DNA of 64,000 nucleotides from NCBI RefSeq assembly GCF_002285435.1, contig NZ_NSBT01000006.1:113201-177200 (forward strand), given 5' to 3'. The DNA is from Actibacterium ureilyticum (GTDB lineage Bacteria; Pseudomonadota; Alphaproteobacteria; Rhodobacterales; Rhodobacteraceae). Shown here one piece after another: positions 33,908 to 43,608 of this stretch. The position numbers and the translations under genes are program-made. How positions within the stretch are numbered: position 1 is the first letter of the stretch; each line of letters opens with the position of its first letter. The notes beneath the pieces are model-generated. The model was not told where the DNA came from, did not search any database, and saw only the letters and a list, made by a program, of their open reading frames with translations.

Positions 33908-36037
33908 ATGGCCAAGATCGACGTCGAAGACCTGATCACTCTGGTCCGCAACTACAACCCCCGCACCAATGAAGCCCTGATCCGCCAGGCCTATGCCTAT
34001 GGCGAGGCCATGCACGAGGGGCAGTTCCGTCATTCGGGCGAACCGTATTTCACCCATCCCGTTGCCGTCGCCGCGATCCTGACAGAGATGCGGCTGGACG
34101 ATGCAACGGTGATCACCGCGCTTTTGCACGACACGATCGAAGACACCAAATCGACCTATACCGAGATCGCCGAGATGTTCGGCGCCGAGGTGGCCGAGCT
34201 GGTGGATGGCGTGACCAAGCTGACCAACCTGCAGCTCAGCTCGTCCCAGACCGAACAGGCCGAGAATTTCCGCAAGCTGTTCATGGCGATGTCCAAGGAT
34301 CTGCGGGTGATCCTGGTCAAGCTGGCCGACCGTCTGCACAACATGCGCACGATCCGGTCGCTGCGCCCAGAAAAGCAGGCCCGCAAGGCGCGCGAGACGA
34401 TGGATATCTTCGCCCCGCTGGCTGGCCGGATGGGCATGCAGTGGATGCGCGAAGAGCTGGAGGATCTGGCCTTTCGCGTGCTGAATCCCGATGCACGCGC
34501 GTCGATCATCCGCCGCTTCATCACCTTGCAGCGGGAAACCGGCGACGTGATGCATCAGATCACCAACGACATCCGGCTGGAGCTGGACAAGGAGGGGATC
34601 GAGGCCGACGTGTTCGGCCGCGCCAAGAAGCCCTATGGGATCTGGCGTAAGATGCAGGAGAAGGATCAGGGGTTCTCGCGCCTGTCCGACATCTATGGCT
34701 TTCGGGTCATCACCCGGGACGAGGCCGATTGCTATCGCGTGCTGGGTGCGATCCACCAGCGCTGGCGCGCGGTGCCCGGGCGGTTCAAGGATTATATCAG
34801 CCAGCCGAAATCGAACGGCTACCGGTCGATCCACACCACCGTTTCGGGCCGCGACGGCAAGCGGGTCGAGGTTCAGATCCGCACCCGCCAGATGCACGAG
34901 GTCGCCGAAAGCGGCGTGGCCGCGCACTGGTCCTATCGCGATGGGGTGCGGGCGGAAAACCCGTTCGCGGTCGATCCGGCGAAATGGCTCGCCTCGCTGA
35001 CCGAGCGGTTCGAGAATGCCGAGGATCACGACGAGTTCCTGGAACACGTCAAGCTGGAGATGTATTCCGACCAGGTGTTCTGCTTCACGCCCAAGGGGGA
35101 CGTGGTGAAGCTGCCCAAGGGGGCGACGCCGCTGGATTTCGCCTATGCGATCCACACCCGGATCGGTGACAGCTGTGTCGGGGCCAAGGTCGACAATGTG
35201 CGCGTGCCGCTATGGACCCGGCTGAAGAACGGCCAGTCGGTCGAGATCATGACCGCCGAGGGGCAGCGCCCCCAGGCCACATGGATCGACATCGTCGTCA
35301 CCGGCCGCGCCAAGGCCGCGATCCGCAAGAGCCTGCGCGAGGAAGACCGCGAGCGGTTCATCAAGCTGGGCCGCGAACTGGCCCGTGTGGCGTTCGAACA
35401 TATCGGCAAGAAAGCCACCGACAAGGCGCTGAAAACCGCGGCCAAGCAACTGGGCCTGCCTGACGGGGAAGAGGTCCTGGCCCGCCTGGGCAGCGCCGAG
35501 CTGCGCGCGCAGGACGTGACCGAAACACTTTACCCCGATGTCATCAGCCCGACCACGGACGAGATCGACCCGTCCCGCGCGGTTATCGGCCTGTCGCCCG
35601 AGCAAAGCTTTACCCGCGCGCCCTGTTGTCAGCCGGTGCCGGGCGAAAGGATCGTCGGCATCACCTATCGCGGGCAGGGCGTGATCGTGCACGCCATCGA
35701 TTGCCCCACACTGTCACGGTACGAGGATCAGCCGGAACGCTGGATCGACCTGCATTGGCACAGCGGCCAGCACCCTGCGATCCATTCCGTCGGGCTGAAG
35801 CTGACCATTCGCAACGATGCGGGGGTTCTGGGCCGTATCTGCACGTTGATCGGCGAGCAGAAAGCCAATATCTCGAACATGGTGTTCCTGGACCGGAAAC
35901 CCGATTTTTACAGGCTTTTGGTGGAAGTGGATCTGCGCGACGTCGAACATCTGCATGCGTTGATGACGGCGCTCGAGGCCGAGAACGACGTGGCGGAACT
36001 GGAACGGACGCGCGATGCACAGCAAAGCACGTCCTAG
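33908..36037 (+). CDS. Bifunctional (p)ppGpp synthetase/hydrolase Rel
   Basis: Makes and degrades (p)ppGpp in the stringent response; 709 aa. The HD hydrolase domain is intact with His50 (YFTHPVAVA) and HD at 74-75 (LLHDTIEDT). The synthetase domain has GFSRLSDIYGFRVI, YRSIHTTV and EVQIRTRQMHEVAESGVAAHW. A TGS domain (about 380-440, FTPKGDVVKLPKGATPLDFAYAIH), a zinc-finger/RIS-like helical region with CC-x-P (APCCQPVPGE), and a C-terminal ACT domain (SVGLKLTIRNDAGVLGRI) follow. As the only Rel in the window and being bifunctional, it is probably the single long RSH of the cell. Confidence 0.95.
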   Translation: MAKIDVEDLITLVRNYNPRTNEALIRQAYAYGEAMHEGQFRHSGEPYFTHPVAVAAILTEMRLDDATVITALLHDTIEDTKSTYTEIAEMFGAEVAELVDGVTKLTNLQLSSSQTEQAENFRKLFMAMSKDLRVILVKLADRLHNMRTIRSLRPEKQARKARETMDIFAPLAGRMGMQWMREELEDLAFRVLNPDARASIIRRFITLQRETGDVMHQITNDIRLELDKEGIEADVFGRAKKPYGIWRKMQEKDQGFSRLSDIYGFRVITRDEADCYRVLGAIHQRWRAVPGRFKDYISQPKSNGYRSIHTTVSGRDGKRVEVQIRTRQMHEVAESGVAAHWSYRDGVRAENPFAVDPAKWLASLTERFENAEDHDEFLEHVKLEMYSDQVFCFTPKGDVVKLPKGATPLDFAYAIHTRIGDSCVGAKVDNVRVPLWTRLKNGQSVEIMTAEGQRPQATWIDIVVTGRAKAAIRKSLREEDRERFIKLGRELARVAFEHIGKKATDKALKTAAKQLGLPDGEEVLARLGSAELRAQDVTETLYPDVISPTTDEIDPSRAVIGLSPEQSFTRAPCCQPVPGERIVGITYRGQGVIVHAIDCPTLSRYEDQPERWIDLHWHSGQHPAIHSVGLKLTIRNDAGVLGRICTLIGEQKANISNMVFLDRKPDFYRLLVEVDLRDVEHLHALMTALEAENDVAELERTRDAQQSTS

Positions 36038-36058
36038 CAGGCGGAAGGGGTAGACGGC

Positions 36059-36709
36059 TTGGTCTTCAAGCGGCGCGATAAACGGTCGGTGGGGCAGATC
36101 CTGCTGGACCTGATCTATCCGCGTGGCGGTTGGGCCCGGGCGATCCGCTATGTCCGCCACCGCATCCACCGCTTGCCCGATAGCCCCGAAAAGATCGCCC
36201 GCGGAATATTCGCCGGGGTGTTCACCACGTTCAGCCCGTTTTATGGCCTGCACTTCTTTGTCGCAGCACTGATCGCGCGGATCATGAACGGCAACATGCT
36301 GGCCGCGCTTCTGGCCACGTTTTTCGGCAACCCGTTGACCTATATCCCGATCGGGGTGATCTCGCTGAAGGTCGGGCATTTCCTGCTGGGCACCGATTTC
36401 GACGAATCCGTGGACAAGTCGCTGGTGGACAAGTTCCTGGGCGCCGCGCGCGATCTGTTCGACAATGTCTGGGCGCTGTTCACCCATGCCGATGCCAACT
36501 GGTCGAAGCTCGAGCTGTTTTATCACGATGTTTTCTTCCCCTATATGGTGGGGGGTGTCCTGCCCGGGATCATCGCGGGCACGATCGCCTATTACCTCAG
36601 CGTGCCGGTGATCGCGGCCTATCAGAAACGCCGCCGGGGCAAGTTGAAGAAGAAGCTGGACAAGCTGCGGGCCAAGGCCGCGGCGAAGCCGGCGCGCGAA
36701 CAGGGCTAG
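36059..36709 (+). CDS. DUF2062 domain membrane protein
   Basis: A 216-aa membrane protein with the DUF2062 pattern: [65 protein letters not shown], then a second membrane pair around [28 protein letters not shown], and a Lys/Arg-rich tail. The start is TTG at 36059, with GGAAGGGG about 8 bases upstream; no ATG fits the conserved N-terminus. It lies between Rel and pdxJ in the same order as in other Rhodobacteraceae. Its function is unknown. Confidence 0.85.
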   Translation: MVFKRRDKRSVGQILLDLIYPRGGWARAIRYVRHRIHRLPDSPEKIARGIFAGVFTTFSPFYGLHFFVAALIARIMNGNMLAALLATFFGNPLTYIPIGVISLKVGHFLLGTDFDESVDKSLVDKFLGAARDLFDNVWALFTHADANWSKLELFYHDVFFPYMVGGVLPGIIAGTIAYYLSVPVIAAYQKRRRGKLKKKLDKLRAKAAAKPAREQG

Positions 36710-36719
36710 GAGAAGCGCG

Positions 36720-37475
36720 ATGAGCAAGCAATCAGAACGGGCGCTGCGCCTGGGGGTGAATATCGACCACGTGGCCACCGTTCGCAATGCACGTGGTGGC
36801 GACACCCCCGATCCGGTCCGCGCCGCGCTGATGGCACAGGCCGCCGGGGCCGACGGGATCACCGCCCACCTGCGCGAGGATCGCCGCCACATCACCGATG
36901 CCGATATCGACGGTCTGATGGGCGGGCTGACCGTACCGCTGAACTTCGAGATGGCCGCAACGACCGAGATGCAGCAGATCGCCCTGCGCCACAAGCCGCA
37001 CGCGGTCTGCATCGTGCCCGAACGGCGCGAGGAACGCACGACCGAAGGCGGGCTGGAAGTCGCGCGCGAGGAAAACCGCCTGGCCCATTTCATCGCGCCC
37101 CTGCGCGAGGCCGGCTGCCGCGTGTCGATCTTCATCGCCGCCGACAAGCGCCAGATCGAAGCCGCCCACCGCATCGGCGCCCAGGTGATCGAACTGCACA
37201 CCGGCGCCTATTGCGATGCCCATGCCGAGGGGCGCTTTGACGACCGCGACCGCGAGTTCGAAGCCCTGCGCGAGATGTCGGGTTTTGCCCATGACCTGGG
37301 GCTCGAGGTGCACGCGGGCCATGGCCTGACCTATGACACGGTGCAGCCCATCGCCGCCTTTCCGGAAATCAAAGAGCTGAATATCGGCCATTTCATCATT
37401 GGCGAGGCGATCTTTCGCGGGCTGGAACCGGCCATTCACGAAATGCGCCGCCTGATGGACGAGGCGCGCGGATGA
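36720..37475 (+). CDS. pdxJ: Pyridoxine 5'-phosphate synthase
   Basis: Condenses 1-deoxyxylulose 5-phosphate with 3-amino-2-oxopropyl phosphate to give PNP, the last ring-forming step of vitamin B6 synthesis; 251 aa. The N-terminus [28 protein letters not shown] is diagnostic, with HLREDRRHI, a central [16 protein letters not shown] and [36 protein letters not shown] near the C-terminus. AGGAG precedes the ATG. Its TGA overlaps the start of the KptA-like gene (ATGA). In other alphaproteobacteria pdxJ is also followed by acpS. Confidence 0.97.
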   Translation: MSKQSERALRLGVNIDHVATVRNARGGDTPDPVRAALMAQAAGADGITAHLREDRRHITDADIDGLMGGLTVPLNFEMAATTEMQQIALRHKPHAVCIVPERREERTTEGGLEVAREENRLAHFIAPLREAGCRVSIFIAADKRQIEAAHRIGAQVIELHTGAYCDAHAEGRFDDRDREFEALREMSGFAHDLGLEVHAGHGLTYDTVQPIAAFPEIKELNIGHFIIGEAIFRGLEPAIHEMRRLMDEARG

Positions 37476-37789
37476 CACACGCCGCCATCGACCTGGTGGA
37501 GCGGGTGCCGCCCGACACGCTTTATCACGCGGCGGATGCGGTTTCCGCAACCGCGATCCTGACCCGTGGGCTGGAACCCGATGCCCGGCACCATGTGCGC
37601 CTGTCGGCGGATCCCGAAACCGCCCGCCGGGCCGTGGAACACGACGGCAAGCCGGTGGTCTTCACCGTCTATGCCAGGGCCGCCCATGACGATGGCCAGC
37701 CCTTTTGGATGACGGAAAGCGGTGTCTGGCTGACCCGCGCGCTGGCCGCGGATTTCCTGTATCTGCCGCCGGTACGCGGGGCGGAATGA
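37472..37789 (+). CDS. Short RNA 2'-phosphotransferase (Tpt1/KptA)-like protein
   Basis: A 105-aa protein matching the C-terminal ADP-ribosyltransferase-like lobe of KptA/Tpt1, which transfers an RNA 2'-phosphate to NAD. Aligned marks are [18 protein letters not shown] (His19), [16 protein letters not shown] (Arg39, His41, Arg43), [31 protein letters not shown] (His72, Trp86). The N-terminal winged-helix lobe, with its first catalytic Arg, is absent; the protein starts just before the NAD-binding lobe. It could be an intact minimal enzyme, a NAD-binding regulator or a remnant. It overlaps pdxJ by 4 bases, and no partner lobe is visible nearby. Confidence 0.7.
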   Translation: MTHAAIDLVERVPPDTLYHAADAVSATAILTRGLEPDARHHVRLSADPETARRAVEHDGKPVVFTVYARAAHDDGQPFWMTESGVWLTRALAADFLYLPPVRGAE

Positions 37790-37854
37790 CCATGGTTCCG
37801 GGGCTGTGAAATGCGCATGCAAGTTGCACAGATGACAAAGATCGGGATGCAGGA

Positions 37855-38256
37855 ATGATCCTGGGTATCGGCACGGACCTGGCGAATATCGACCGCATCC
37901 AGGGCACGCTGGACCGGTTCGGCGACCGGTTCCGCAACCGCGTCTTCACCGACACCGAACAGCACAAGGCCGAGGCCCGCGCCGACACCGCCGGTACCTA
38001 TGCCAAGCGCTGGGCCGCGAAAGAGGCATGCTCCAAGGCGCTGGGCACCGGCTTGCGCATGGGCATCGCGTGGAAGGACATGGCCGTCACCAACCTCAAG
38101 ACCGGGCAGCCGGTGATGCAGGTCACCGGCTGGGCCGCCGAACGCCTGACCGAGATGACGCCCCCCGGTCACGAAGCCATCATCCACGTCACGTTGACCG
38201 ACGACCACCCCTGGGCGCAGGCCTTTGTGGTGATCGAGGCGCGGCCTTTGGCTTGA
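37855..38256 (+). CDS. acpS: Holo-[acyl-carrier-protein] synthase
   Basis: Transfers 4'-phosphopantetheine from CoA to acyl carrier protein; 133 aa. The metal-binding Asp8 lies in [15 protein letters not shown] and the catalytic [14 protein letters not shown] holds Glu near residue 58. The length matches the AcpS trimer family. A spacer of 65 bases separates it from the KptA-like gene, and lepB follows after 54 bases. Confidence 0.96.
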   Translation: MILGIGTDLANIDRIQGTLDRFGDRFRNRVFTDTEQHKAEARADTAGTYAKRWAAKEACSKALGTGLRMGIAWKDMAVTNLKTGQPVMQVTGWAAERLTEMTPPGHEAIIHVTLTDDHPWAQAFVVIEARPLA

Positions 38257-38310
38257 CAGTTTCAGCCCCGCCGCCCATGTAGCGCCCAAACCCATAAAAG
38301 GCAGGACATT

Positions 38311-39096
38311 ATGGCCAAGGAAAAAGCCGAAGACGGCATCATGGAAACGGTCAAGACGATCGTTTATGCGCTGTTGATCGCGGGCGTTTTCCGGACGCTG
38401 TTCTTCCAGCCGTTCTGGATCCCCTCGGGCTCGATGAAGGACACGCTGCTGATCGGCGATTTCCTGTTCGTGAACAAGATGGCCTATGGCTATTCGAAAT
38501 ATTCCTGCCCGTTCTCGATGTGCCCGATTGACGGTCGCATCCTGGCGCGCGAGCCCAAGCGCGGCGATGTCGTCGTGTTCCGCCATCCCGTCAATGGCAG
38601 CGACTTCATCAAGCGCCTGATCGGCCTGCCGGGCGACCGGGTGCAGATGCAGGATGGCGTGCTGTTCATCAATGGCACGGCGGTGAAACTGGACCCCGCC
38701 CCCGATTTCATCGAAACTTTCCACAAACAGGGGCCGGTGGGCTATTATCCGAAATGCGCCAACGGCCCGGTGGGCGAGGGCGGCGATTGCATCAAGCAGC
38801 GCCAGACCGAGACCCTGCCCAACGGCGTCAGCCATTCGATCCTGAACGTGCGCGACGGTTTCTTCTCGGACAATTCCGAGGTCTATACCGTGCCCGCCGA
38901 TCACTATTTCTTCATGGGCGACAACCGCGACAACAGCCAGGACAGCCGCTATCCGCAGGTCAATGGCGGCGTCGGCTATGTCCACCGCGATTACCTGATC
39001 GGCCGTGCCGACCGGATCATGTTCAGCTCTGCCGGGCGGTCGCTGTTCTTCTTCTGGACCTGGCGCCCGGATCGGTTCCTGAAGGGGATCGAGTGA
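38311..39096 (+). CDS. lepB: Signal peptidase I
   Basis: Inner-membrane protease that removes Sec and Tat signal peptides; 261 aa. The nucleophile Ser is residue 41 in [19 protein letters not shown], the general-base Lys is at about 101 in [14 protein letters not shown], and box [12 protein letters not shown] is present. A single N-terminal membrane segment (about 13-32) precedes the catalytic Ser. The last bases overlap the GTG of rnc (GTGA). The acpS-lepB-rnc-era order is typical for alphaproteobacteria. Confidence 0.97.
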   Translation: MAKEKAEDGIMETVKTIVYALLIAGVFRTLFFQPFWIPSGSMKDTLLIGDFLFVNKMAYGYSKYSCPFSMCPIDGRILAREPKRGDVVVFRHPVNGSDFIKRLIGLPGDRVQMQDGVLFINGTAVKLDPAPDFIETFHKQGPVGYYPKCANGPVGEGGDCIKQRQTETLPNGVSHSILNVRDGFFSDNSEVYTVPADHYFFMGDNRDNSQDSRYPQVNGGVGYVHRDYLIGRADRIMFSSAGRSLFFFWTWRPDRFLKGIE

Positions 39097-39782
39097 AGCT
39101 TTCCGCCGATATAAGCGCCTTTTGCGACCGGTTGGGGTATCGTTTCAAACGCCCCGAACTGATCCTGACCGCGCTGACCCATCCGTCCATGTCCTCGCCC
39201 ACGCGGCCCGACAACCAGCGGCTGGAATTCCTGGGCGACCGGGTGCTTGGCCTGACCATGGCGGGCGCGCTGCTGCAGGCCGACAAACAGGCGGCCGAGG
39301 GGCGGCTGGCGCCGCGCTATAACGCGCTGGTCCGGCGCGAGACCTGCGCCGATGTCGCGCGTCAGATCGGGTTGGGCGACGCGCTGAAACTCGGCCGGTC
39401 GGAAATGGTCTCGGGCGGGCGCCGCAAAGAGGCGCTTCTGGCCGACGGGATGGAGGCGGTGATCGCCGCGATCTACCTCGATGCCGGGTTCGAGGCCGCC
39501 CGCGATGCGGTGTTGCGCCTGTGGGGCGACCGGATCGCCCGGGTCGAAGATGACGCGCGCGACGCCAAGACCGCGCTGCAGGAATGGGCACAGGCCCGTG
39601 GCCAGCAGCCGCCGCAATATCTCGAGGTCGCGCGCAGCGGCCCCGACCACGCGCCGGTCTTCACCATCGTGGTGAAACTGCAATCGGGCGAGGAAGAACG
39701 TGCCGAGGCGCATTCGAAGCGCCAGGCAGAGCAAGCCGCCGCCAAGGCGCTGCTACAGAAACTGGAGGCCAAGGATGGCTGA
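39093..39782 (+). CDS. rnc: Ribonuclease III
   Basis: Double-strand RNA endonuclease for rRNA and mRNA processing; 229 aa. The signature [21 protein letters not shown] is near residue 42, with a second acidic motif [19 protein letters not shown]. The C-terminal dsRNA-binding domain ([44 protein letters not shown]) is complete. The start is GTG overlapping lepB. Its last 8 bases overlap era. Confidence 0.96.
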   Translation: MKLSADISAFCDRLGYRFKRPELILTALTHPSMSSPTRPDNQRLEFLGDRVLGLTMAGALLQADKQAAEGRLAPRYNALVRRETCADVARQIGLGDALKLGRSEMVSGGRRKEALLADGMEAVIAAIYLDAGFEAARDAVLRLWGDRIARVEDDARDAKTALQEWAQARGQQPPQYLEVARSGPDHAPVFTIVVKLQSGEEERAEAHSKRQAEQAAAKALLQKLEAKDG

Positions 39783-40686
39783 GACACGCGCGGGCTTCGT
39801 GGCCCTGATCGGCGAACCCAATGCCGGGAAATCCACCCTTCTGAACCGCATGGTCGGCGCCAAGGTGTCGATCGTGACCCACAAGGTTCAGACGACACGC
39901 GCGCGCATAAGGGGCGTCGCACTTGAGGGCGACGCGCAGATCGTATTCGTCGACACGCCGGGCCTTTTCCGCCCGCGCCGCCGGCTGGACCGCGCCATGG
40001 TCGCCGCCGCCTGGGGCGGGGCGGCGGATGCTGATATCGTCGTGCTGCTGGTCGAGGCGCATCGCGGCCTGACCGAAGGGGTCGAAACCATCCTTGCGGC
40101 GCTGCGCGAGCGGATCAGCGACACCCAGACCGTCGCGCTGGCCATCAACAAGATCGACCGGGTCGAAGCCAAGGCGCTGCTGGCGCTGACCGAACAGCTG
40201 AACGAGGCCTATCCCTTCGCCCAGACCTTCATGATCTCGGCCGAAAAAGGTTACGGCGTCGACGATCTGCGCGACTGGCTGGCCGAACACCTGCCCGAAG
40301 GCCCGTGGCTCTACCCCGAGGATCAGATCGCCGATCTGCCGATGCGGATGATCGCGGCCGAGATGACGCGCGAAAAGCTGACCCTGCGCCTGCACCAGGA
40401 ACTGCCCTATCAGCTGACCGTCGAGACCGAGAAATGGGATGAGCGCAAGGATGGCTCGGCCCGGATCGAGCAGGTGATCTATGTCGCCCGCGATGGACAC
40501 AAGGGCATCGTGCTGGGCCACAAGGGCGAAACGATCAAGGCCGTCGGCAAGGCCGCGCGCGAAGAGCTCGAGGAATTCCTGGGCCGCAAAGTGCACCTGT
40601 TCCTGCAGGTCAAGGTGCGCCCGAACTGGCTGGAAGAATCCGAACGCTACGACGAAATGGGCCTCGACTTCCGCGATGGCAACTGA
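39775..40686 (+). CDS. era: GTPase Era
   Basis: Essential GTPase in 30S ribosome maturation that binds 16S rRNA near its 3' end; 303 aa. G1 is [10 protein letters not shown] (about 13-22), G3 DTPGLF, G4 NKID and G5 SAEKGYG. The C-terminal KH domain is intact with [44 protein letters not shown]. The ATG lies inside the 3' end of rnc. A copy of the dispersed repeat begins a few bases after its stop. Confidence 0.97.
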   Translation: MAETRAGFVALIGEPNAGKSTLLNRMVGAKVSIVTHKVQTTRARIRGVALEGDAQIVFVDTPGLFRPRRRLDRAMVAAAWGGAADADIVVLLVEAHRGLTEGVETILAALRERISDTQTVALAINKIDRVEAKALLALTEQLNEAYPFAQTFMISAEKGYGVDDLRDWLAEHLPEGPWLYPEDQIADLPMRMIAAEMTREKLTLRLHQELPYQLTVETEKWDERKDGSARIEQVIYVARDGHKGIVLGHKGETIKAVGKAAREELEEFLGRKVHLFLQVKVRPNWLEESERYDEMGLDFRDGN

Positions 40687-40696
40687 TCGCCGCCCC

Positions 40697-40743
40697 CTTC
40701 TTCTTGGTGAAAATACTCCCGGGGGTGCGGGGGCTGGCCCCCG
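40697..40743 (+). repeat. Dispersed extragenic repeat, copy 3
   Basis: CTTCTTCTTGGTGAAAATAC, then TCCCGGGGG and an inverted GGGGGCT/GGCCCCC hairpin. It lies between era and the DUF1491 gene. It matches copy 5 (53687) closely. Confidence 0.7.
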
Positions 40744-40758
40744 CTGCCTGCGCCAGCC

Positions 40759-41088
40759 ATGACGCGCCTGACCAGCGAATTCTGGGTGCAAGCCTATCTG
40801 ACCCGTCTGCGGCTGGCCGACATTCCCGCTTTCGTCACGGCCAAGGGCGACCTGACCGCCGGGGCGGTTCTGATCAAATTGAACACGCTGGACGGGCAGG
40901 CACAGGTATTCCAGCGCAGCTTCGATCTGATGACCGGCGATCGCCAATGGGTGGTTCTGGCCGAAGGGGACGAGGCGACGGTCGATGCCTCGATCACCGC
41001 GCAGCGTGGTTTCGACCCCGATCTTTGGGTGATCGAGGTCGAGGATCGCGGCGGGCGGCATTTGCTGGACGAACCGGGGCTTTCCTGA
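40759..41088 (+). CDS. DUF1491 family protein
   Basis: A 109-aa soluble protein that fits DUF1491: MTRLTSEFWVQAYLTRLRLADIPAFVTAKGDLTAGAVLIKLNTLDGQAQVFQRSFDLMTGDRQWVVLAEG, ending DPDLWVIEVEDRGGRHLLDEPGL. The family is alphaproteobacterial and functionally uncharacterised; the gene commonly sits by era and recO. Repeat copies flank it on both sides. Confidence 0.85.
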   Translation: MTRLTSEFWVQAYLTRLRLADIPAFVTAKGDLTAGAVLIKLNTLDGQAQVFQRSFDLMTGDRQWVVLAEGDEATVDASITAQRGFDPDLWVIEVEDRGGRHLLDEPGLS

Positions 41089-41095
41089 CTTTAAT

Positions 41096-41129
41096 GCCTC
41101 CGGCGGGAGTATTTGAGGAACAATGAAGC
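41096..41129 (-). repeat. Dispersed extragenic repeat, copy 4 (contains the recO leader)
   Basis: On the minus strand: GCTTCATTGTTCCTC, AAATACTCCCGCC, GGAGGC. It lacks the long hairpin tail of copies 3 and 5. In plus sense the element supplies GAGGAAC about 14 bases before the recO ATG, so it lies in the recO leader. Confidence 0.6.
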
Positions 41130-41133
41130 CCCG

Positions 41134-41859
41134 ATGGAGTGGCGTGACCAAGGCATTTTGCTGTCCGTGCGCAAGCATGGCGAAAGCTCGGCGATCATCG
41201 ATGTTTTCACCGAGGGTCACGGCCGCCATGGCGGGGTGGTGCGCGGCGGGACCAGCCGCAAGATCGCGCCGATCCTGCAACCCGGCGCGCAGCTCGATCT
41301 GACCTGGCGCGCCCGGCTCGAGGATCACCTGGGCGCTTACACGGTTGAGCCGGTGCAGTCGCGCGCGGCGCTGATGTCGGACCGGGTGGCGCTGGCCGGG
41401 CTGAACGCGGTGACGGCGCTGTTGCAGTTTTCCCTGCCCGAGCGCGCGGCGCATCTGCCGCTTTACCGCCGCACGCAGGCTTTGCTGGATATGCTGGGGC
41501 CGTCGGCGTATTGGCCGCTGGCTTATCTGCGGTGGGAGCAGGCGTTGTTGGATGAGATGGGCTATGGTCTCGACCTGTCGGCTTGTGCGGTGACCGGGGC
41601 GATTGACGATCTGGCCTATGTCTCGCCGAAATCGGGGCGCGCGGTCAGTGCCGAGGGCGCGGGGGAGTGGGCCGACCGCCTGTTGCCGCTGCCCGCGGAA
41701 TTGCTGGGGGGCGGCGATGGATCACGCGAAAATGTATTGGAGGGGTTGGCCGTGACCGGGCATTTTCTGGCCCGATGGCTGGCGCCGGCGTTGGGCGACA
41801 AGCCCCTGCCCGAGGCGCGGGCGCGCCTGATCGAACGATTGCGAAAGGATATGTCGTGA
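41134..41859 (+). CDS. recO: DNA repair protein RecO
   Basis: Mediator that loads RecA onto SSB-coated DNA in the RecFOR pathway; 241 aa. The N-terminal OB-fold reads [39 protein letters not shown]. The C-terminal helical domain has [30 protein letters not shown] and [23 protein letters not shown]. The zinc-finger cysteines seen in some RecO proteins are not evident, with only one Cys in the CAVTG segment. The start at MEWRDQG is preferred over an ATG seven codons earlier that lies in repeat DNA. Its TGA overlaps the following GTG. Confidence 0.94.
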   Translation: MEWRDQGILLSVRKHGESSAIIDVFTEGHGRHGGVVRGGTSRKIAPILQPGAQLDLTWRARLEDHLGAYTVEPVQSRAALMSDRVALAGLNAVTALLQFSLPERAAHLPLYRRTQALLDMLGPSAYWPLAYLRWEQALLDEMGYGLDLSACAVTGAIDDLAYVSPKSGRAVSAEGAGEWADRLLPLPAELLGGGDGSRENVLEGLAVTGHFLARWLAPALGDKPLPEARARLIERLRKDMS

Positions 41860-42521
41860 AAAGCTTTGCCGAGATGCGCCAGATGGCCGAGGCCCGCAAG
41901 GGCGCCGCGGTCATCGCCCAATCCATCGCCGACGTGGCCGATCCGGATATGTCGGGGCTGACCGATGACCGGATCCTGGCGGAATTCACCAAGCGGATCT
42001 TTCAGGCGGGTTTCAACTGGCAGGTCATCGAAAACAAGTGGCCGGAATTCGAGGCCGCGTTTCATGGCTTTGACATCGGGCGCAATGCGATGATGTCGGA
42101 TGCCGATCTGGACGTGCATTTGCAGAACACCGATATCGTGCGCAATCCACAGAAGATCCTGACCATTCGTGACAATGCGATCTTCCTGTCCGACCTGGCG
42201 CGTGAGCATGGAAGTGCTGCGGGTTTTCTGGCCGATTGGCCGCAAAGCGACACGGTGGGGCTGTTTGATCTGTTGAAGAAACGCGGGTCGCGGCTGGGCG
42301 GGGTGACGGGACAATATGCGCTGCGCTTCATGGGGTATGGCAATTTCATCCTGTCGCGCTCGGTCGTGACGGCGCTGAATGTGGCGGGGGTGATCGATGG
42401 GGCGGCCACGTCGAAATCGGCGCAGAAAAAGGTGCAGGCTGCGTTCAACGGCTGGGCTGCGGAAAGCGGGCTGAACCACGCCGCGATCAGCCGGGTTCTG
42501 GCGCAATCGGTGGATGACTAG
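41856..42521 (+). CDS. DNA-3-methyladenine glycosylase I (Tag family)
   Basis: Base-excision glycosylase of the Tag family; 221 aa. The pattern [63 protein letters not shown] and [40 protein letters not shown] is the alphaproteobacterial Tag-like version. The zinc cysteines of E. coli Tag are missing, as in other members of this branch. It starts at a GTG overlapping the recO stop, so the two DNA-repair genes are coupled. It converges on the META lipoprotein gene with a 4-base overlap. Confidence 0.85.
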   Translation: MKSFAEMRQMAEARKGAAVIAQSIADVADPDMSGLTDDRILAEFTKRIFQAGFNWQVIENKWPEFEAAFHGFDIGRNAMMSDADLDVHLQNTDIVRNPQKILTIRDNAIFLSDLAREHGSAAGFLADWPQSDTVGLFDLLKKRGSRLGGVTGQYALRFMGYGNFILSRSVVTALNVAGVIDGAATSKSAQKKVQAAFNGWAAESGLNHAAISRVLAQSVDD

Positions 42522-42904
42522 GGCGCCTGGAACAGCATCTGGCGCCCGGCATCGTTGCTGAGGATCAGCAGCTTCCCCGAAACCTCGGCCAGGGTCATCT
42601 GGGACAGGGCCGCGAAGAACGCGGTTTCCTGCGCCAAATCGGGGCAGGCGCGTTCGGTGGCCATGATCGCGCCGGTTTCGAACCAGGGATAGGGCGCGGT
42701 CAGGGTACCGGAATAGCTGTTGCAGGGCGCTGTGCCCGCGATGCGGCCCGGTTCGGGGAAGGTCAGCGTGGCGCGAGCGGTGAAACGGGTGCCGTCGATT
42801 TCGCGCAGGGCAAAGGCCTGATCGGGCGCGACAAAGCCGCTGAGGGATTCGTCGCGGCAGGCGGGCAGCGCCAGAAGCGCAAGCAGGGCAAGAGCACGGG
42901 TCAT
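42518..42904 (-). CDS. META domain lipoprotein
   Basis: A 128-aa lipoprotein with signal and lipobox in MTRALALLALLALPACRDE (Cys16). The mature part is a META/HslJ domain: FALREIDGTRFTARATLTFPEPGRIAGTAPCNSYSG and MATERACPDLAQETAFFAALSQ. The pair of cysteines in APCNSYSG and RACPD is the usual META disulfide. HslJ-type proteins are associated with heat shock and novobiocin resistance in E. coli; function here is unknown. Confidence 0.85.
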   Translation of the reverse strand: MTRALALLALLALPACRDESLSGFVAPDQAFALREIDGTRFTARATLTFPEPGRIAGTAPCNSYSGTLTAPYPWFETGAIMATERACPDLAQETAFFAALSQMTLAEVSGKLLILSNDAGRQMLFQAP

Positions 42905-42993
42905 GCGGCCAACATGCGCCGGTTGCCCGTGCCGTGCAAGCGGGCCGGGCGCTTTGCCCGATTCTTGCCGGAGTTCGCGGATATCAGAACCGG

Positions 42994-43605
42994 ATGAGAC
43001 ATTTGCGCGAACTTGGATGGCTGGATCTGGGCGTGGTTCTGGCCGCTCTTGCGGCTTTGGCGTTGGTCGGGTCGGCCCGGCCTGGTCAGACCCCCGAACC
43101 CGCCCTCGCCCTGTTGTCCGATCAGACGGTTATTGTCCGGCGGCACGATCTGGTATTGGAGGGCGGCACCCTGGACGCCTGGCAAGAGGCGTTCCAGACA
43201 GCGGAGTATTTCGGGGCGTTCGCCGCAGCACCGGATGGCGGGTACGGCTGGGTTGCGGCCTATAGCACCATGGAGGCGGCGCGGCAGTCCGCCCTGGCCC
43301 GGTGCGCGCGGCGCTCGCCGGGATGTGTGATCGTGGCCGAAGCGATGCCGGTGGATCCGGTGCCCGACCACAGCCGGACCCTGCGCCACCGCGAGGCGCA
43401 AAATTTCCAGCGCTATCGTACCCTACCGGGGGCCAAGGCCTTTGCCATATCGGAAAACGGTGCCTATGGCATGAGCTGGCGCGCGATGTCGCCGCAGATC
43501 GCCCGGCGCAAGGCGCTGGCCAATTGCGAGAATGCAAATGAAAGGGACCAGACCGGCGGTCTGCCGGACTGGCCCTGTTTCGTCATTCATGCGACGGCCC
43601 GCTAG
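42994..43605 (+). CDS. Exported protein with two DUF4189-like segments
   Basis: A 203-aa product with an N-terminal hydrophobic helix (LGVVLAALAALALVGSA), then two similar segments. The first, near residue 90, has GYGWVAAYSTMEAARQSALARCARRSPGCVIVAEA. The second, near 155, has GAYGMSWRAMSPQIARRKALANCENANERDQTGGLPDWPCFVIHA. Both have the aromatic strand, Ala-rich helix with Cys, and later Cys of DUF4189 domains. The helix may be an anchor rather than a cleaved signal. It faces the mcd gene and ends 3 bases from it. Confidence 0.65.
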   Translation: MRHLRELGWLDLGVVLAALAALALVGSARPGQTPEPALALLSDQTVIVRRHDLVLEGGTLDAWQEAFQTAEYFGAFAAAPDGGYGWVAAYSTMEAARQSALARCARRSPGCVIVAEAMPVDPVPDHSRTLRHREAQNFQRYRTLPGAKAFAISENGAYGMSWRAMSPQIARRKALANCENANERDQTGGLPDWPCFVIHATAR

Positions 43606-43608
43606 GGA

